64,000 nt of DNA, taken from Taudactylus pleione (lineage: Eukaryota; Chordata; Amphibia; Anura; Myobatrachidae). Location: NCBI GenBank assembly GCA_031769625.1, contig JAUIMM010000178.1, positions 25,849,501 through 25,913,500 on the forward strand. The letters run 5' to 3'. The translations under genes and the position numbers were made by a program. Under the pieces are notes generated by a model. The model had not been told where the DNA came from and did no database searches. It saw only the letters and a list, made by a program, of their open reading frames with translations. Positions 9,113-21,309 of this stretch are shown piece by piece (within the stretch, counting starts at the first letter, position 1; every line of letters starts with the position of its first letter).

Positions 9113-9692
9113 GGGTCTGATTCAGAGCCGCTCGTAAGCGGCCGCTCGTTCGCTCCGAGCGATGTTCGCACAACTGCGCATGGGTTGTAATACCAGTCAT
9201 TGCGGTCGGAAATTGTGTGCTCGGAAAATAGCGAATGCCTGCTAAATTGAGTGACAGGATGAGGCGTTTGTGGGTGGTAACAGGGGAAGGTGCTTGAAAA
9301 CGGGGAGTGGTGATCCGAACGCAGGCGTGCCAAACGGTCAAAACGGGCGTTTTAAGGGTGTGCATAATTAACAAAGCAGCGTCATCGGCCACGTCACTTG
9401 GTTGCCTTTTAGCCTGAACTGCTCGCATGATTGCGGTAGGAAAATGCTACCACAAGCACTGCGAGCAGTTCATACGCCTTTCGATGTACTCGATTAATCT
9501 AATAAATAGCGGAGATGACGTAGGATGCGAGCGGCCAGGGGGGCGTTTTTTTTAAAATAGCGACCGCATGTTTCGTTCACTCGTTCAGACATAGAGGCGT
9601 CAAGACCGCAAAGAGCGAGCGCTCTATTTAAATATCCGGCCCCTTTTTCTGAACGAATGAGCGCAAATAGCGTCCGGCTCTGAATCAGGCCC
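9113..9692. repeat. MITE with CTGATTCAGAGC ends
   Basis: The 580-bp element begins GGGTCTGATTCAGAGCCG and ends CGGCTCTGAATCAGGCCC, flanked by TCA on both sides (9110-9112, 9693-9695). Related sequences lie at 25203-25612, 49002-49134 and 58452-58965. It is non-coding and CpG-rich. Confidence 0.8.
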
Positions 9693-11971
9693 TCAGTCCA
9701 TAGGTGTATTCTAGGAGAATTCAAGTAAATTCTCCTTTGGAGGTGGTTTTTCTTTACTTTTTCCTCAAAAAGAAAGAAAGGGACCATTCAGTGGATGTAA
9801 GTAGGTATAAAAATGTGCTCTTCCTACTTACATGTAGGTTTTAGATATCCGTGTCCCTTCAATCTTAATTCTGGTCAGATATGTACCCTTGCATAGGGGT
9901 TCTGCGTCGACCAAAAGTTCCTCAAAAACAATTAATAGAAAGAATATCCCATAGTGTAATTATGAAAAGATTTATTACACACACATACAGCAAAATGCCT
10001 GCATACCAAATAGGGCATTCACACCAAGGCAGGATGAAAACACATAACCAATGATCCCAAAATCCGGATTAAGAACACTAAACATGTGATGTCTCACCGT
10101 CTCTGCCCGGTTTCCCAAATGGCACAGGTCCTTCCCAGTCACACTAACGCGTTTCAGCAAAAATCCTTTCAAGTGATAACAGAAAAAAGAATCCCGGACC
10201 CATAAATGAGTATTATTCCTGTCTCTGCAGCTGTGTGGGATAGTCAGTCTCACTCATAAGAAAACACACTGAATACAGGAGAAGCACTGGGAGAAAGGGT
10301 ATGCTGAGGTATTTATCACTGTGAATGTGTGGGAATAGAAGTATTTAATACAATTAAAACCATTTAGGATGATCTCACTATAAAATACAATGGATAATGG
10401 ATAACCTAAATGGATCACATTAATCTAATATAATAACAAAGCAAAACAAGGGAATCTTTTTTGCAAAAAGACCAGCATCTAAGTCTCTCCAAGGAAAAGT
10501 TTAAACTGGTTGAAATACCTTTTTCACCTCCTGAATGTAATTGGGAAGTATGAAAAAAAAACTCTTCTAAAGCACTGTATAAACAAAGGAAAAAGAATCA
10601 CCCAGCCCACTTCTCTCCCACAGTCAAATCTCCATCCTGGCTGCAGCAGATGTTTATGCCCAAACTATGTTGGGATGTGAACAAGCTGGGAATTCACAGG
10701 GGTCACCACACTTCATATCCCAGTACCAGAAAGGGGTCTCTCACCTGATGTACAGTAGACACCTTTGCTCACCCTGCTGGTAGGGAGGTGTGCTGTGCTA
10801 CTTGGGGGTGCAAGAGAGTGACTTGTGCAGGCTGGATGGCAGTGTTCTTGCGCAATCTATATGTTAGAGCACAAAGCTGAGATGGAGAATTCCTCTCAGA
10901 TGGATGTCAACCTGTGGGAGTGAAGTTTATCCAGGAGGTGTAGTGTATGCAGGGTATCCAAAAGTCCCCGTTTCAGACAATAGTGGAGAGGAAAGTCTGG
11001 CTGTAACACAGTAAGAAGGGTAGCACTTATGCGTTTCGATGCTCAAGTGGCATCTTTGTCAAGGTCCAGCCAGGAGGTTATGTCTGGTAAAGGTATAAAT
11101 AAATTATCACCTTGTTGCTTTTGCAGACAATATAAACTGGGCCTGAGACGTGTGTGCCAAAGAAGTTTTGAAAATTCATTTGGTTTTTATATAAAAATAT
11201 TGAAAGTAGTTTAGTAATATTATTGAGGTTTATCTAGACTTGTTGATAATAGATGTTAGTTTGAAGCCATAAGGGATGGTTTATTTATAGTATTCTAGCC
11301 ATCTAAAAATTCACATGAATACTATTGTCAGTTGTTGTTACTATTTTAAATGTATTTTTAATTTCACAGACCATGTGATTTATTAGGTGTGTATTATTTT
11401 AAAATAAAAAAATCTTTTGAATATCCTCACATTGGAAGCGGCAGTCAGATCCCAGGTCAGAGGTCTTTTGCGCTATTTTTCTTGTATTTCAGTACCAAAA
11501 GAGAAGGTGAGGGAAATTATCAGATGGACCGTATCAGAACACATGTTTTAAGTATGCAGGAAGTTCTAACAGAACAGATGCTAGAGATCAAGATGTGAGC
11601 CTTATACTCTGGCACTGAATAGTCCCCATAGACTTCCTTTTATAGGGAGGGATTCAACTTTGGCTCTGTGACATCATGTTTTGGTGCGCCTGTCATTTTA
11701 CATTTTAAATAGAGCAGCACATTCATCCCTTTTGGAGCCACAGTTGCACACAACAGCCAAGGAGAGCAGAGCAACCCGCAGCAGATGAGAGTAATATTTT
11801 TGTAACCATCTGTGCTGTTTATTCTGTGGAACAATTAAAGTATGCTTGTGTAATACTTTCTTTGTTATATGTAACTTTTTAACAAAGTGGACTCTTTCAA
11901 AAAAGACGGTCCTACAAACCATATTGCTTTGTGCTCACCTGGGCATTCATACTTTCCATAAGCGATTATAT
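9693..11971. other. No recognised gene
   Basis: Apart from 'ACGCGTTTC' (10147) and 'TGCGTTTCGATGCTC' (near 11031), motifs often seen in frog repeats, I see no coding frame with a domain, RNA gene or clear element boundary here. The 10250-11000 part is plain unique-looking sequence. Confidence 0.5.
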
Positions 11972-12091
11972 ACCTACAGCAATACCATACTGGATGTGCC
12001 CAAACTCGTTCGATCTTGGAAGCTATACAGTATTGGGCCTGGTTAGTACTTGGATGGGAGACCACCTGGGAATACCAGGTACTGTAGGTCT
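11972..12091 (+). rRNA. 5S rRNA-like sequence, probably a pseudogene
   Basis: These 120 bases align end to end with vertebrate 5S rRNA. The start resembles GCCTACGGC. The C box region is well kept (GGTTAGTACTTGGATGGGAG followed by ACC.CCTGGGAATACCAGGT). The 5' half is worse: the A box region (AAGCTATACAGTATTG) differs at several places from the usual AAGCCAAGCAGGGTCG. Full length with a decayed internal promoter suggests a retro-copied pseudogene or a lone diverged gene. No tandem neighbours or T-run terminator is seen directly after it. Confidence 0.85.
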
Positions 12092-12267
12092 ACATATAAG
12101 GGAATTGATTGGGCAAGAGTGGTGACACAGCAAATTTTCATACTAATCTGTTCCCATACATCCATCTGGTTTAAGATATTAGATAATCACGACTCATGTA
12201 CAATATTAGTTTTACAAGGGTACTTACCTCCTAATGCCAGTCCCACATTAATTTAATGTGATATATA

Positions 12268-13875
12268 CAGTCAGGTCCATAAATATTGGGACATTGACAG
12301 AATTTTCAGATTTTGGCCTCTATTCACCACCACAATGATTTTGAAATGAAACAAACAAGATGTGATTTAACTGCAGACTTTCAGATTTAATTTGAGGGTA
12401 ATTACATCCAAATCAGGTGAAGGAATTACAACGGTTTCTATATGTGCCTCCCACTTTTTAAGGGGCCAAAAGTAATGGGACAAACTAAACAATCCTAAAT
12501 CTAACTTTCACTTTTTAATACTTTGTTGCAAATCCTTTGCAGACAATTACAGCCTGAAGTATGGAACGCATAGACATCACCAGACGCTGGGATTCATCCC
12601 TGGTGATGCTCTGCCAGGCCTCTACTGCAAAAGTCTTCAGTTCCTGCTTGTTCTTGGGGCATTTTTCCTTCAGTTTTGTCTTCATCAAGTGAAATGCATG
12701 CTCAATCGGATTCAGGTCAGGGGATTGACTTGGCCATTGCATAACATTCCACTTTCTAGCCTTAAAAAACTCTTTGGTTGCTTTTGCAGTATGCTTCGGG
12801 TCATTGTCCATCTGCACTGAGAAGCGCCGTCTATGAGTTCTGAAGCATTTGACTGAATATGAGCATATAATATTGCCCGAAACACTTCAGAATTCATTCT
12901 GCTGCTTTTGTCAGCAGTCACATCATCAATAAATACAAGGGAACCAGTTTCATTGGCAGCCATACATGCCCACACCATGACACTACCACCACGCTTCACT
13001 GATGAGGTGGTATGTTTAGGATCATGAGCAGTTCCTTTCCTTCTCTTCCCATCACTCTGGTACAAGTTGATCTTTGTCTCATCTGTCCATAGGATGTTGT
13101 TCCAGAACTGTAATGGCTTTTTTAGATGTTGTTTGGCAAACTCTAATCTGGTCTTCTTGTTTTTGTGGCTCACCAATTGTTCTATATTCACTCTTGTGAA
13201 GTCTTCTCTTGTTTGTGGGCTTTGACACATATACATCTACCTCCTGGAGAGTGTTCTTGATTTGGCCAACTGTTGTGAAGGGGTTTTTCCTCACCAGGGA
13301 AATAATTCTTTTGTCATCCACCACAGTTGTTTTCCATGGTCTTCCGGGTCTTTTGGTGTTGCTGAGCTCTCCGATGCGTTCTTTCTTTTTAAGAATGTTC
13401 CAAACAGTTGACTTGGCCACACCTAATGTTTTTGCTATCTCTCTGATGGGTTTGTTTTGATTATTCAGCCTAATGATGGTTTGCTTCACTGATAGTGACA
13501 GCTCTTTGGATCTCATATTGAGAGTTGACAGCAACTGATTCCAAATGCAAATGTCACACCTAGAATCAACTCCAGACCTTTTACCTGCTTAATTGATAAT
13601 GAAATAACGAGGGAATAGCCCACACCTGTCCATGAAATATCTTTTGAGTTGATAGTCCCATTACTTTTGGCCCCTTAAAAAGTGGGAGGCACATATTGAA
13701 ACTGTTGTAATTCCTACACCGTTCACCCGATTTGGATGTAATTACCCTCAAATTAAATCTGAAAGTCTGCAGTTAAAGCACATCTTGTTTGTTTCATTTC
13801 AAAACCATTGTGGTGGTGAATAGAGGCCAAAATCTGAAAATTCTGTCAATGTCCCAATATTTATGGACCTGACTG
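12268..13875 (-). mobile_element. Tc1-like DNA transposon, copy 1
   Basis: This 1608-bp element has inverted repeats of about 214 bp (CAGTCAGGTCCATAAATATT at each end) and TA duplications at 12266-12267 and 13876-13877. The transposase reads on the minus strand and is broken. Copies 2 (19642-21296) and 3 (54710-56347) belong to the same family. Confidence 0.95.
12515..13534 (-). pseudogene. Tc1 transposase pseudogene, copy 1
   Basis: A DD34E transposase of the Tc1 family. The N-terminal helix-turn-helix part is visible (SVKQTIIRLNNQNKPIREIA, then KSTVWNILKKKERI), with a GRPWKT linker. The catalytic domain has LWTDETKI (first D), QMDNDPKHT (second D) and NPIEHAF (E). The frame breaks near 13180 and again near 12825, and about four residues (VWRR in the siblings) are missing after GKRR. 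It cannot make a whole enzyme. Confidence 0.93.
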
Positions 13876-13877
13876 TA

Positions 13878-14459
13878 GATTTCATTTATAGCTTGTAGGA
13901 CTAAGGTACTCTCTTTTTCTAATATTTTCACCTTTTATAACCAATTTATACATATTTTTTGAAAATGTATTAATGTATTGCTATGAACTATTGTGTGTAG
14001 CATGGGTCCCTTTGTAATTTTACGTGTATCCATTAAAAGTTATATTTTAAAACTTTATATTCTTGTATTAAACAATTACTAAAGAGTTCCCCAACAACAA
14101 GCCCTACTTTTCTCTTATTTTTGAATTCCTAGCATGAAGAAACACATATATTACAATGTCGAAGACAATTTAGTCTCTACAGTATAAAAGAGACGGCACT
14201 TCCGGATTTGGATGAAACACTGCTCCTTGGTAAAGAATATTTGACTAAAGCTGTTCCCGTAGAAATTTCCCAATCTACAATGCATTTTAAGCAGAAAGAT
14301 TGCTTTGATATCACCGATTCTTTCCTAAGTCTTCTATAGGGTTCGTAAACGAGAGTGGCAGGAGGGAACACCTATCTCAGCTTAAACTTCCATGGTACTG
14401 ACAAATGATCTACTCCTTGTGCCTGTGTCCCTGTGAGAAATATCTTGATATTCCAGGCA
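13878..14459. other. No recognised feature
   Basis: AT-rich sequence with no supported gene or repeat boundary. Confidence 0.5.
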
Positions 14460-14870
14460 GTCTCCATGGGAGAGCAATAATTCAGCGCGATGCTGAATAG
14501 CCCTGGGAGGGAGCTGCCAGTGCTATTCGATTCACCGCGCTGGTTGCTTAGTCGGCAAGCCGTTAAGTCAGAGAATGACGGTTCTCGTGACTTAACCTGG
14601 GTGTCATCGCCACGCTAAGCAGTAAAGCTGCCACGCGACGGGCAGTTTGGTCTGATGTCTTCTCTCATTCCCAGGGGGATGCGAGTAGAAATCCTTAAGT
14701 CCGACCAAACGGCGCGGTGAATTGAATAGCCCCGGGAGGGAGCTCCTGGGGCTATTCAATTCACAGCGAGGAGAAATCTGACTAAAGTGCCGGCCGCGCA
14801 GCTGTCTTACTGCTTAGCGCTGCAATGACAGCCGCGCAGCCGGCACCTAAGTTGGAGAATGCCGGTTCTC
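14460..14870. repeat. Palindromic repeats with GCTATTCAATTC motif
   Basis: Two related segments (about 14480-14600 and 14720-14870) alternate 'GGAGGGAGCTCC…GGGGCTATTCAATTCAC' and 'GAGAATG.CGGTTCTCG.GACT'. Similar pieces occur at 35095-35220, 37310-37450 and 37790-38100. They are non-coding and probably the edge of the dispersed repeat that follows. Confidence 0.55.
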
Positions 14871-16400
14871 GCGACTAAACACCCAGGAATCATTCCATGC
14901 CAAATCATCACAAAAAAAGTAACTTTTCAACCCGACCGTCTCAGATTTTCGTGAAATTTGGTAGGATGATAGACAGCATAAAGTAACTTTTATATATAAA
15001 ATTTTAGCCCTCAGTGATAAACGGTGATCATTCAACAGGGCTGCAAACATGACAAAGAGTGTAAAGTTTATACTTGCAATGTCAACCAAAACGAATCATA
15101 ACTTTGCTCCTAAGGGGCATATTCAATTAGACGCGAAAAGTCGGAAAGGTTTCGCCTGCTGTACTTTTCGCCGACTTCACTTGTTTTGGAGGCGAAAACT
15201 TTTCGTGAGCGGCCCCCGCTTTTCGCCCTATTCAATTCCAAAGGACGCGATAATGGGACCCGGCGAAACTCAAACAGGGGAAAAGTGCTGTCAGTTTTGG
15301 GGAAATCAGCCTGACACCCCCCAAAAGATGCACTAACATTGGGGATCAATTTAGATACCCCCGAATAGCCCTACTGAAGCTATTTGGGATACTTAAATGC
15401 TCTCAATAGCTGCTAATTAGCGTCTTTGCACAAGTGGTGCACAATAGCATTTAACATTTTTTTTTGTGAAAATAACTAGTCAGATCAAATTTGGGGTACA
15501 GGAAAATGGGTACAAGCATGGTTAAAAATCAAAAAAGTGAAGTTTTAAAAGAAAACCTTAAAAACGCACCTTCAGCAAGCACCTGCAATCAAAAAAACAC
15601 CTCACCAGTACTTTCAGACCTCCCAAAAGCTAATTTTGCTAGTTTTTAAGTTTGTACCCCAACTTTGTACTTTTTTACACCCTTTTTCAATGTCATTTTT
15701 TGGGGTGTTCTTCAAATTGTTAGGATTTATTTGACGCAGGTAATCTATGGGGACCTGTCCCAAAGGTGCAGGGTGCTTTCCCCACCTTTGCACCCCAAAA
15801 CCGCAATTCTGCATTTTTATCTGCCTGGTTTCAATTGCAAATCTTTTTCGCCTATACCAATGCATTGACTTTCCGCGTAGGCGAAAATTCTTTGGAATTG
15901 AATATGGGGATAAGTTTTCGCCTGGCGAAATGACATCATCGGTGAAACTTTTTCGCGGCTAATTGAATATGCCCCTAATTGTGGTAGAACTTTCATGTTG
16001 ATCTTGTAATTGAAGCTAAGGGACCACAGTTTTCATAAAAATTGCTTTATATTTAAATATTGACTTTCACATTTCAAGGTCACATGTGAGCTTTGACCTT
16101 GAATATCTAAAAAAAAGTGTATGCTTAATTTTTTTGTACATCAAGTATGTTATACCAAAGAGAGATTGCATTTAAGTGTTTAAGTTTCATTTGAGAAGCC
16201 TTTGGGAACAGGAGTTAAAAAAATATTAAGTACGGTAGTTGAACCCTTCTTGCACTAACCATGCAACTGGCAAGTTCAGACTTGTCTTGTAATGTCTCTC
16301 TCTGTGTTGTAGAGATGGCCATGTATGGGTTACCATCGATGGTACAACAATAATATACGGTGAAGTATCCATGGTTTGCACCACTCGATGGCCACCGCTG
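14871..16400. repeat. Old dispersed repeat, copy A, split by a MITE
   Basis: It reads AATCATTCCATGCCAAATCATCA at the left and runs to 'TGGCAAGTTCAGACTTG' near 16267. The inverse order occurs at about 34280-35100 ('CAAGTCTGAACTTGCCAG' to 'TGATGATTTGGCATGGAATG'), so the two are inverted copies. No protein domain is visible. The 862-bp MITE at 15114-15975 lies inside this copy and not in the other. Confidence 0.65.
15114..15975. repeat. ATTCAATT MITE, 862 bp, copy 1
   Basis: Ends are GGGGCATATTCAATTAGACG and the inverted TAATTGAATATGCCCC. TAA flanks both sides (15111-15113, 15976-15978), which fits a PIF/Harbinger-type non-autonomous element. Copy 2 is at 48010-48832. Internal sequence is non-coding. 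Confidence 0.9.
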
Positions 16401-16659
16401 CCGGGTGTCTGGCAAGCCGCGGGCTAATAAAAAAACAGGGAACAGGGCTTAGGTGGCCGTGCTTAGTGGATAGCCAGGGGTTGGGTCTAAGCTCTGTGTC
16501 ATGAGCAGAAAAAAAAACAATGGGTCCCACTTTGCCAATGATGGCATAAAAGAATGGTCTCTCTGCCATCAATGGCAAAACCATCGACCATCTGTAGTAA
16601 CCGCAGCGGCTGATAGCGTGCGCCCTCATCCGTGCATTTCTCGCTGAATCAGGCCCTAA

Positions 16660-17477
16660 TACAGTTTATCAGTGAAAGTGGTAGTTTGATCAATAGAGTG
16701 ACAAATGGATAAAAAGTACATTAAGACTCAGTGCTGCAACCCATTTGATATTAAAGGACACAGCAGTAGTAGAAAACAATAATCAGACACAGGTTCCTCA
16801 ACTTGAATATATCCTTTTTTATACCTTTTGCAATTTTTACAGCTTTCCTTTTGCAATAGTTTTCTTCTTTAATTCTTTTTCTCTTGATAGGTGACTGCTT
16901 ACACTTTCATTTAATGACTGCAAAGCTGATTCAGTCCTGCATGTTGCCACTTCTGTGTCACTTTCTTCATGAATTGATGTTTGGTTCTTCCTCAGCAGTT
17001 TTGTTTCCTAAAGTTATCACATATCATTTGATCACTATTGACATGTGGCTGTATTTTAATTATGCATGGAAGCACCTTCCTTAATTAATTTCTACTGCTG
17101 CAATGTCCTTTAATATCAAATGGGTTGCAGCACTAATGCTGCATACACACGGTATGATCTGTACCACCAACAACCTGAAAGATATTTTTCAAAGAGATCT
17201 TTGAAAGATACCTTTCAGTGAAGTCATCCTGCCACATCTCTGAACAGGCAAATCTGACATCATATCAGTTGGCCTGTATGTAAGGATCGATCACAGAAAT
17301 CGTTATCATCCATGCAGGACTGCGCATCGCTGGTCGTTCACTGCATTAAAATGAACGATATATCGTTGAACAATATCGTTATCGTTCATAGATATCGTAA
17401 CGTGTGTATGCACCTTAATGTACTTATCCATTTGTCACGCTCTTCATCAAACTACCACTATTCAATGATAAACTGTA
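16660..17477. repeat. Inverted-repeat element with ACAGTTTATC ends, split by a MITE
   Basis: The left arm (TACAGTTTATCAGTGAAAG … CAACCCATTTGATATTAAAG) is mirrored by the right arm (CTTTAATATCAAATGGGTTG … GATAAACTGTA). Flanks are TAA and TTA. The right arm is interrupted at 17137-17415 by another MITE. Non-coding. Confidence 0.8.
17137..17415. repeat. Harbinger-type MITE with TGCATACACAC ends
   Basis: It begins TGCTGCATACACACGG and ends CGTGTGTATGCACCT, with TAA duplications at 17134-17136 and 17416-17418. Removing it restores the right arm of the surrounding inverted repeat, which proves the insertion. Contains repeated CGTT/ATCG motifs like those in 49500-50264. Confidence 0.88.
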
Positions 17478-17837
17478 TTAAACGAGAGGTTCCCAAAGGC
17501 AGTCCTCAAGGTACCCCAACAGTTCAGGTTTTAGAGATATCCATGGTATACGATGTGTACAATTTCTCGTCGATAGTAACGATCGATCGTACACTTGGAT
17601 CGCCTCTCGTACTGGAAAATCATACGAGGGCGACCTATCTTACCACGATGTGACACACATTGTATCACTTTTGGCAGGTTATACGATCTGATGTCTGATT
17701 ACGAGGTGTATAAAATCCCTAGCCACTCCCCTCCTCCATTCTGTAATAAGACGGCGTTCTGAGGAGCAGCATCGCATCGCAGCGTGTGTAGTGTGACTGA
17801 AGTGAGTATACATCGTGGCACGCAGTACATTTTTCTC

Positions 17838-18230
17838 TGGCCCTGCATCATTTATATACCACTATGCCACCAATGCATATGCCCCCTGGCACTGCCATTG
17901 TTATATACCACTATACCACCGTGTGTCCCCCCCACATGGCACTGCCTTGTTTATATACCACTATGCCACCAACGTGTGTCCCCCAACATGGGCCTCCTTT
18001 GTTTATATACCACTATACCACCAATGCATATGCCCCCTGTGCCACCAATGCATATGCCCCCAGGCCCTGCCATTGTTATAGACCACTATGCCACCATGTG
18101 TCCCGCCACATGGCCCTGCATTGTTTATATACCACTATGCCACCAATGCATATGCCTCCTGTCCCTGCATTGTTATATATCACTATACCACAGTGTGTGT
18201 CCCCACATGGCCCTGCATTGTTTATACAAC
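17838..18230 (+). repeat. Minisatellite, about 50-bp units
   Basis: About seven imperfect units of 'TATATACCACTATGCCACCA', then 'ATGCATATGCCCCCTGGCCC' and 'TGCATTGTT'. The apparent 170- and 124-codon frames here are only read-through of the repeat. Confidence 0.9.
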
Positions 18231-18460
18231 GGTCATAATTTTTGTGCTGATTTATGTACACAGATAAATATTTCTAAATTTAAAATTTTATTATAATCAA
18301 CTTAACTCAACTATTAACTAAGAACTCATCCAACTATAAACTAAACACTAAACATTATAACACAAACAATGATCAACAATAATATGTTCAAACATTTAAA
18401 CATTAAACATATATATTTACAGATGTTTCTGATTTTTATTTCCACAGAAATTAATAGCCC

Positions 18461-18640
18461 TCGAGAACGCCAGTTTATAAGAGGATTCCTCGAGCGTTAA
18501 CGCGCTCACGAGTGCCTGTGGAAGGTGAAGTCCAAGGACTATAAAAACAAACATCGCAGGGCGACGGCGATAGATGACGCATCCCAAAACCTCCGCACAG
18601 TCTATGTTAAAGAGAGGAGAAAGGAGACTGAGTAGCGGGC
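18461..18640 (+). pseudogene. MADF/Myb-like gene remnant of Harbinger-1
   Basis: Translation shows a MADF-type start, FLER followed by a stop, then ECLWKVKSKDYKNKHRR. After a shift it continues DDASQNLRTVYVKERRKE. Harbinger elements carry a second gene for a Myb/SANT or MADF DNA-binding partner of the transposase, and the same gene is at 25746-26103. A TAA replaces the expected codon after FLER and a frameshift follows near 18566, so it is dead. Confidence 0.8.
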
Positions 18641-18998
18641 GTCAGGAGCAGGGACGGATGACGTCTATAACAGTACACTCTGATACTACCCCTTCTTGAA
18701 TATCTACACGAGGTAGAGCCCAGAGATCTTCATAAAGTCTACTTGTAGATGCAGGCCCAGAAGAAGAGGCTGTACCAGTGGAGAACCCAGAGAATGAGCC
18801 GGCGTCTACTATGGATGTGGTAAGTACATACAACTTCATTATCTGATACTGTCCCCCTGCCATGGTACAGCGCCCGCTCCATTAAAGTAGGCTAGGTATT
18901 GCTCCCTGACCTCTTTTGACCGCGCACTCGCTACTGTCTTACTCACTGTTGGTGTAGCGACAGAAGTCATTTCTAAACCCTTGTGTTTTTGCTCCTGC

Positions 18999-19250
18999 TC
19001 ATCGATGGCCATCCCCATAGTCTGCAGTTGTAAGGTATTTTTTCCTCAAAAAATTGTGCAGAACATAATAGGCTATGACGATAGAGTCAATTATGTCCAC
19101 ACGAAGGTTTATAGCCATATGGAATGTCGCCTCCACTCCCACCTGCAGGTCCTCTACTGCAGTTGCCTCTACTTCATTCCGCAGCCCTATTCTACCATGG
19201 TTGCCCACCACCAACCTACCTGGCCACAGAACGAATGGGGTCATCCCCAT
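18999..19250 (-). pseudogene. C-terminal fragment of Harbinger-1 transposase
   Basis: On the minus strand, residues FHMAINLRVDIIDSIVIAYY then VLHNFLR match the end of the Harbinger-2 transposase (FHATINLRVDKIDWVVMACC). The preceding catalytic part (GAIDGKH and SDGGSF motifs) is absent, so it is lost here. The first half of this frame has no family likeness. Confidence 0.75.
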
Positions 19251-19379
19251 CCATTCCTACACCCCCTCCCACTTACAATATGCCCCGAGAGGATCTATCC
19301 CTCCACATCCACTTCTTCGGTGATTGTATATAATGCCATGTTGGCTGACGGGGATGAGAATCCCTAATTTTATCAAATT

Positions 19380-19637
19380 GGGTTATCCGGAAAAAAGTTT
19401 TATGCTCTTTTTCTACTGTATCAGCCATTTTTTCCTCTCCCAATACCTGCTGTGTTGTATGGGGTGTGGATGATGCGGATTGGGCAGGGCCACTAAAAAG
19501 CATGGCGCAAAGGAAGATTGTGGTTTGCCGGAGCCTCAATCTGCACTTGCGCCATGTGCTTCTTGGCCTGTTCAATCCGTCATCTGACACACTGCATACC
19601 ATGAAGCCAGTATTGGGCGACAAAAAAGTCTAGTATT
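19380..19637. repeat. Left unit of a direct duplication flanking Tc1 copy 2
   Basis: 'TTTTATGCTCTTTTTCTACTG' in part, 'CTCCCAATACCTGCTG', 'GTGTGGATGATGCGGATTGG' and 'CTTGCGCCATGTGCTTCTTG' all recur at 21310-21560. The unit is itself partly palindromic and is related to the inverted pair at 23756-23977 in Harbinger-2. Confidence 0.85.
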
Positions 19638-19641
19638 TATA

Positions 19642-21296
19642 CAGTCAGGTGCATAAATATTGGGACATTGACAGAATTTTCATATTTTGTCCTCTATTCA
19701 CCACCACCATGGCTTTGAAATGAAACAAACAAGATGTGCTTTAACTGCAGACTTTCAGATTTAATTTGAGGGTAATTACATCCAAATCAGGTGAACGGTG
19801 TAGGAATTACAACGGTTTCTATATGTGCCTCCCACTTTTTAAGGGGCCAAAAGTAATTGGACTATCAACTCAAAAGCTATTTCATGGACAGGTGTGGGCT
19901 ATTCCCTCGTTATTTCATTATCAATTAAGCAGGTAAAAGGTCTGGAGTTGATTCTAGGTGTGACATTTGCATTTGGAATCAGTTGCTGTTGATTCTCAAT
20001 ATGAGATCCAAAGAGCTGTCACTATCAGGGAAGCAAGCCATCATTAGGCTGAAAAATCAAAACAAACCCATCAGAGAGATAGCAAAAACATTAGGTGTGG
20101 CCAAATCAACTGTTTGGAACATTCTTAAAAAGAAAGAACGCACCAGAGAGCTCAGCAACACCAAAATACCCAGAAGACCACGGAAAACAACTGTGGTGGA
20201 TGACAGAAGAATTCTTTCCCTGGTGAAGAAAAACCCCTTCACAACAGCTGGCCAAATCAAGAACACTCTCCAGGAGGTAGGTGTATATGTGTCAAAGTGA
20301 ACAATCAAGAGAAGACTTCACAAGAGTGAATATAGAGGGTTCACCATAAGATGTAAACCATTGGTGAGCCACAAAAACAGGAAGACCAGATTAGAGTTTG
20401 CCAAATAACATCTAAAAAAGCCATTACAGTTCTGGAACAACATCCTATGGACAGATGAGACAAAGATCAACTTGTACCAGAGTGATGGGAAGAGAAGAGT
20501 ATGGAGAAGGAAAGGAACTGCTCATGATCCAAAACATACCATCACATCAGTGAAGCATGGTGGTGGTAGTGTCATGGCGTGGGCATGTATGGCTGCCAAT
20601 GGAACTGGTTCCCTTGTATTTATTGATGATGTGACTGCTGACAAAAGCAGCAGATTTAATTCTGAAGTGTTTCGGGCAATATTATATGCTCATATTCAGT
20701 CAAATGCTTCAGAACTCATTGGACGGCGCTTCACAGTGCAGATGGACAATGACCCGAAGCATACTGCAAAAGCAACCAAAGAGTTTTTTAAGGCTAAAAA
20801 GTGGAATGTTATGCAATGGCCAAGTCAATCCCCTGACCTGAATCCGATTGAGCATGCATTTCACTTGATGAAGACAAAACTGAGGGAAAAATGCCCCAAG
20901 AACAAGCAGGAACTAAAGACATTTGCAGTAGAGGCCTGGCAGAGCATCACCAGGGATGAAACCCAGCGTCTGGTGATGTCTATGCGTTCCATACTTCAGG
21001 CTGTAATTGCCTGCAAAGGATTTGCAACAAAGTATTTATTAAAAAGTGAAAGTTAGATTTAGGATTGTTTAGTTTGTCCCATTACTTTTGGCCCCTTAAA
21101 AAGTGGGAGGCACATATAGAAACCGTTGTAACTCCTACACCGTTCACCTGATTTGGATGTAATTACGCTCAAATTAAATCTGAAAGTCTGCAGTTAAAGC
21201 ACATCTTGTTTGTTTCATTTCAAAGCCATTGTGGTGGTGAATAGAGGCCAAAATCTGAAAATTCTGTCAATGTCCCAATATTTATGCACCTGACTG
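19642..21296 (+). mobile_element. Tc1-like DNA transposon, copy 2
   Basis: 1655 bp, with the same long inverted ends as copy 1 and TA at 19640-19641 and 21297-21298. Transposase reads on the plus strand. It sits between two direct copies of a Harbinger-1 segment. Confidence 0.95.
19983..21056 (+). pseudogene. Tc1 transposase pseudogene, copy 2
   Basis: The helix-turn-helix part runs to YVSK and ends at a TGA near 20299, and a TAA replaces a glutamine codon near 20406. The catalytic part reads well after that: LWTDETKI, QMDNDPKHT and NPIEHAF give DD34E. The last residues (CKGFATKYLLKSES) are kept. Of the three Tc1 copies this has the best catalytic half, but the nonsense codons prevent a full-length enzyme. 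Confidence 0.93.
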
Positions 21297-21309
21297 TATG
21301 TGTGTTTCT

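Noticed and set aside
17784..18296. 170-codon frame
   Set aside because: It is the translation of a 50-bp minisatellite, with the same peptide repeating in all three frames.
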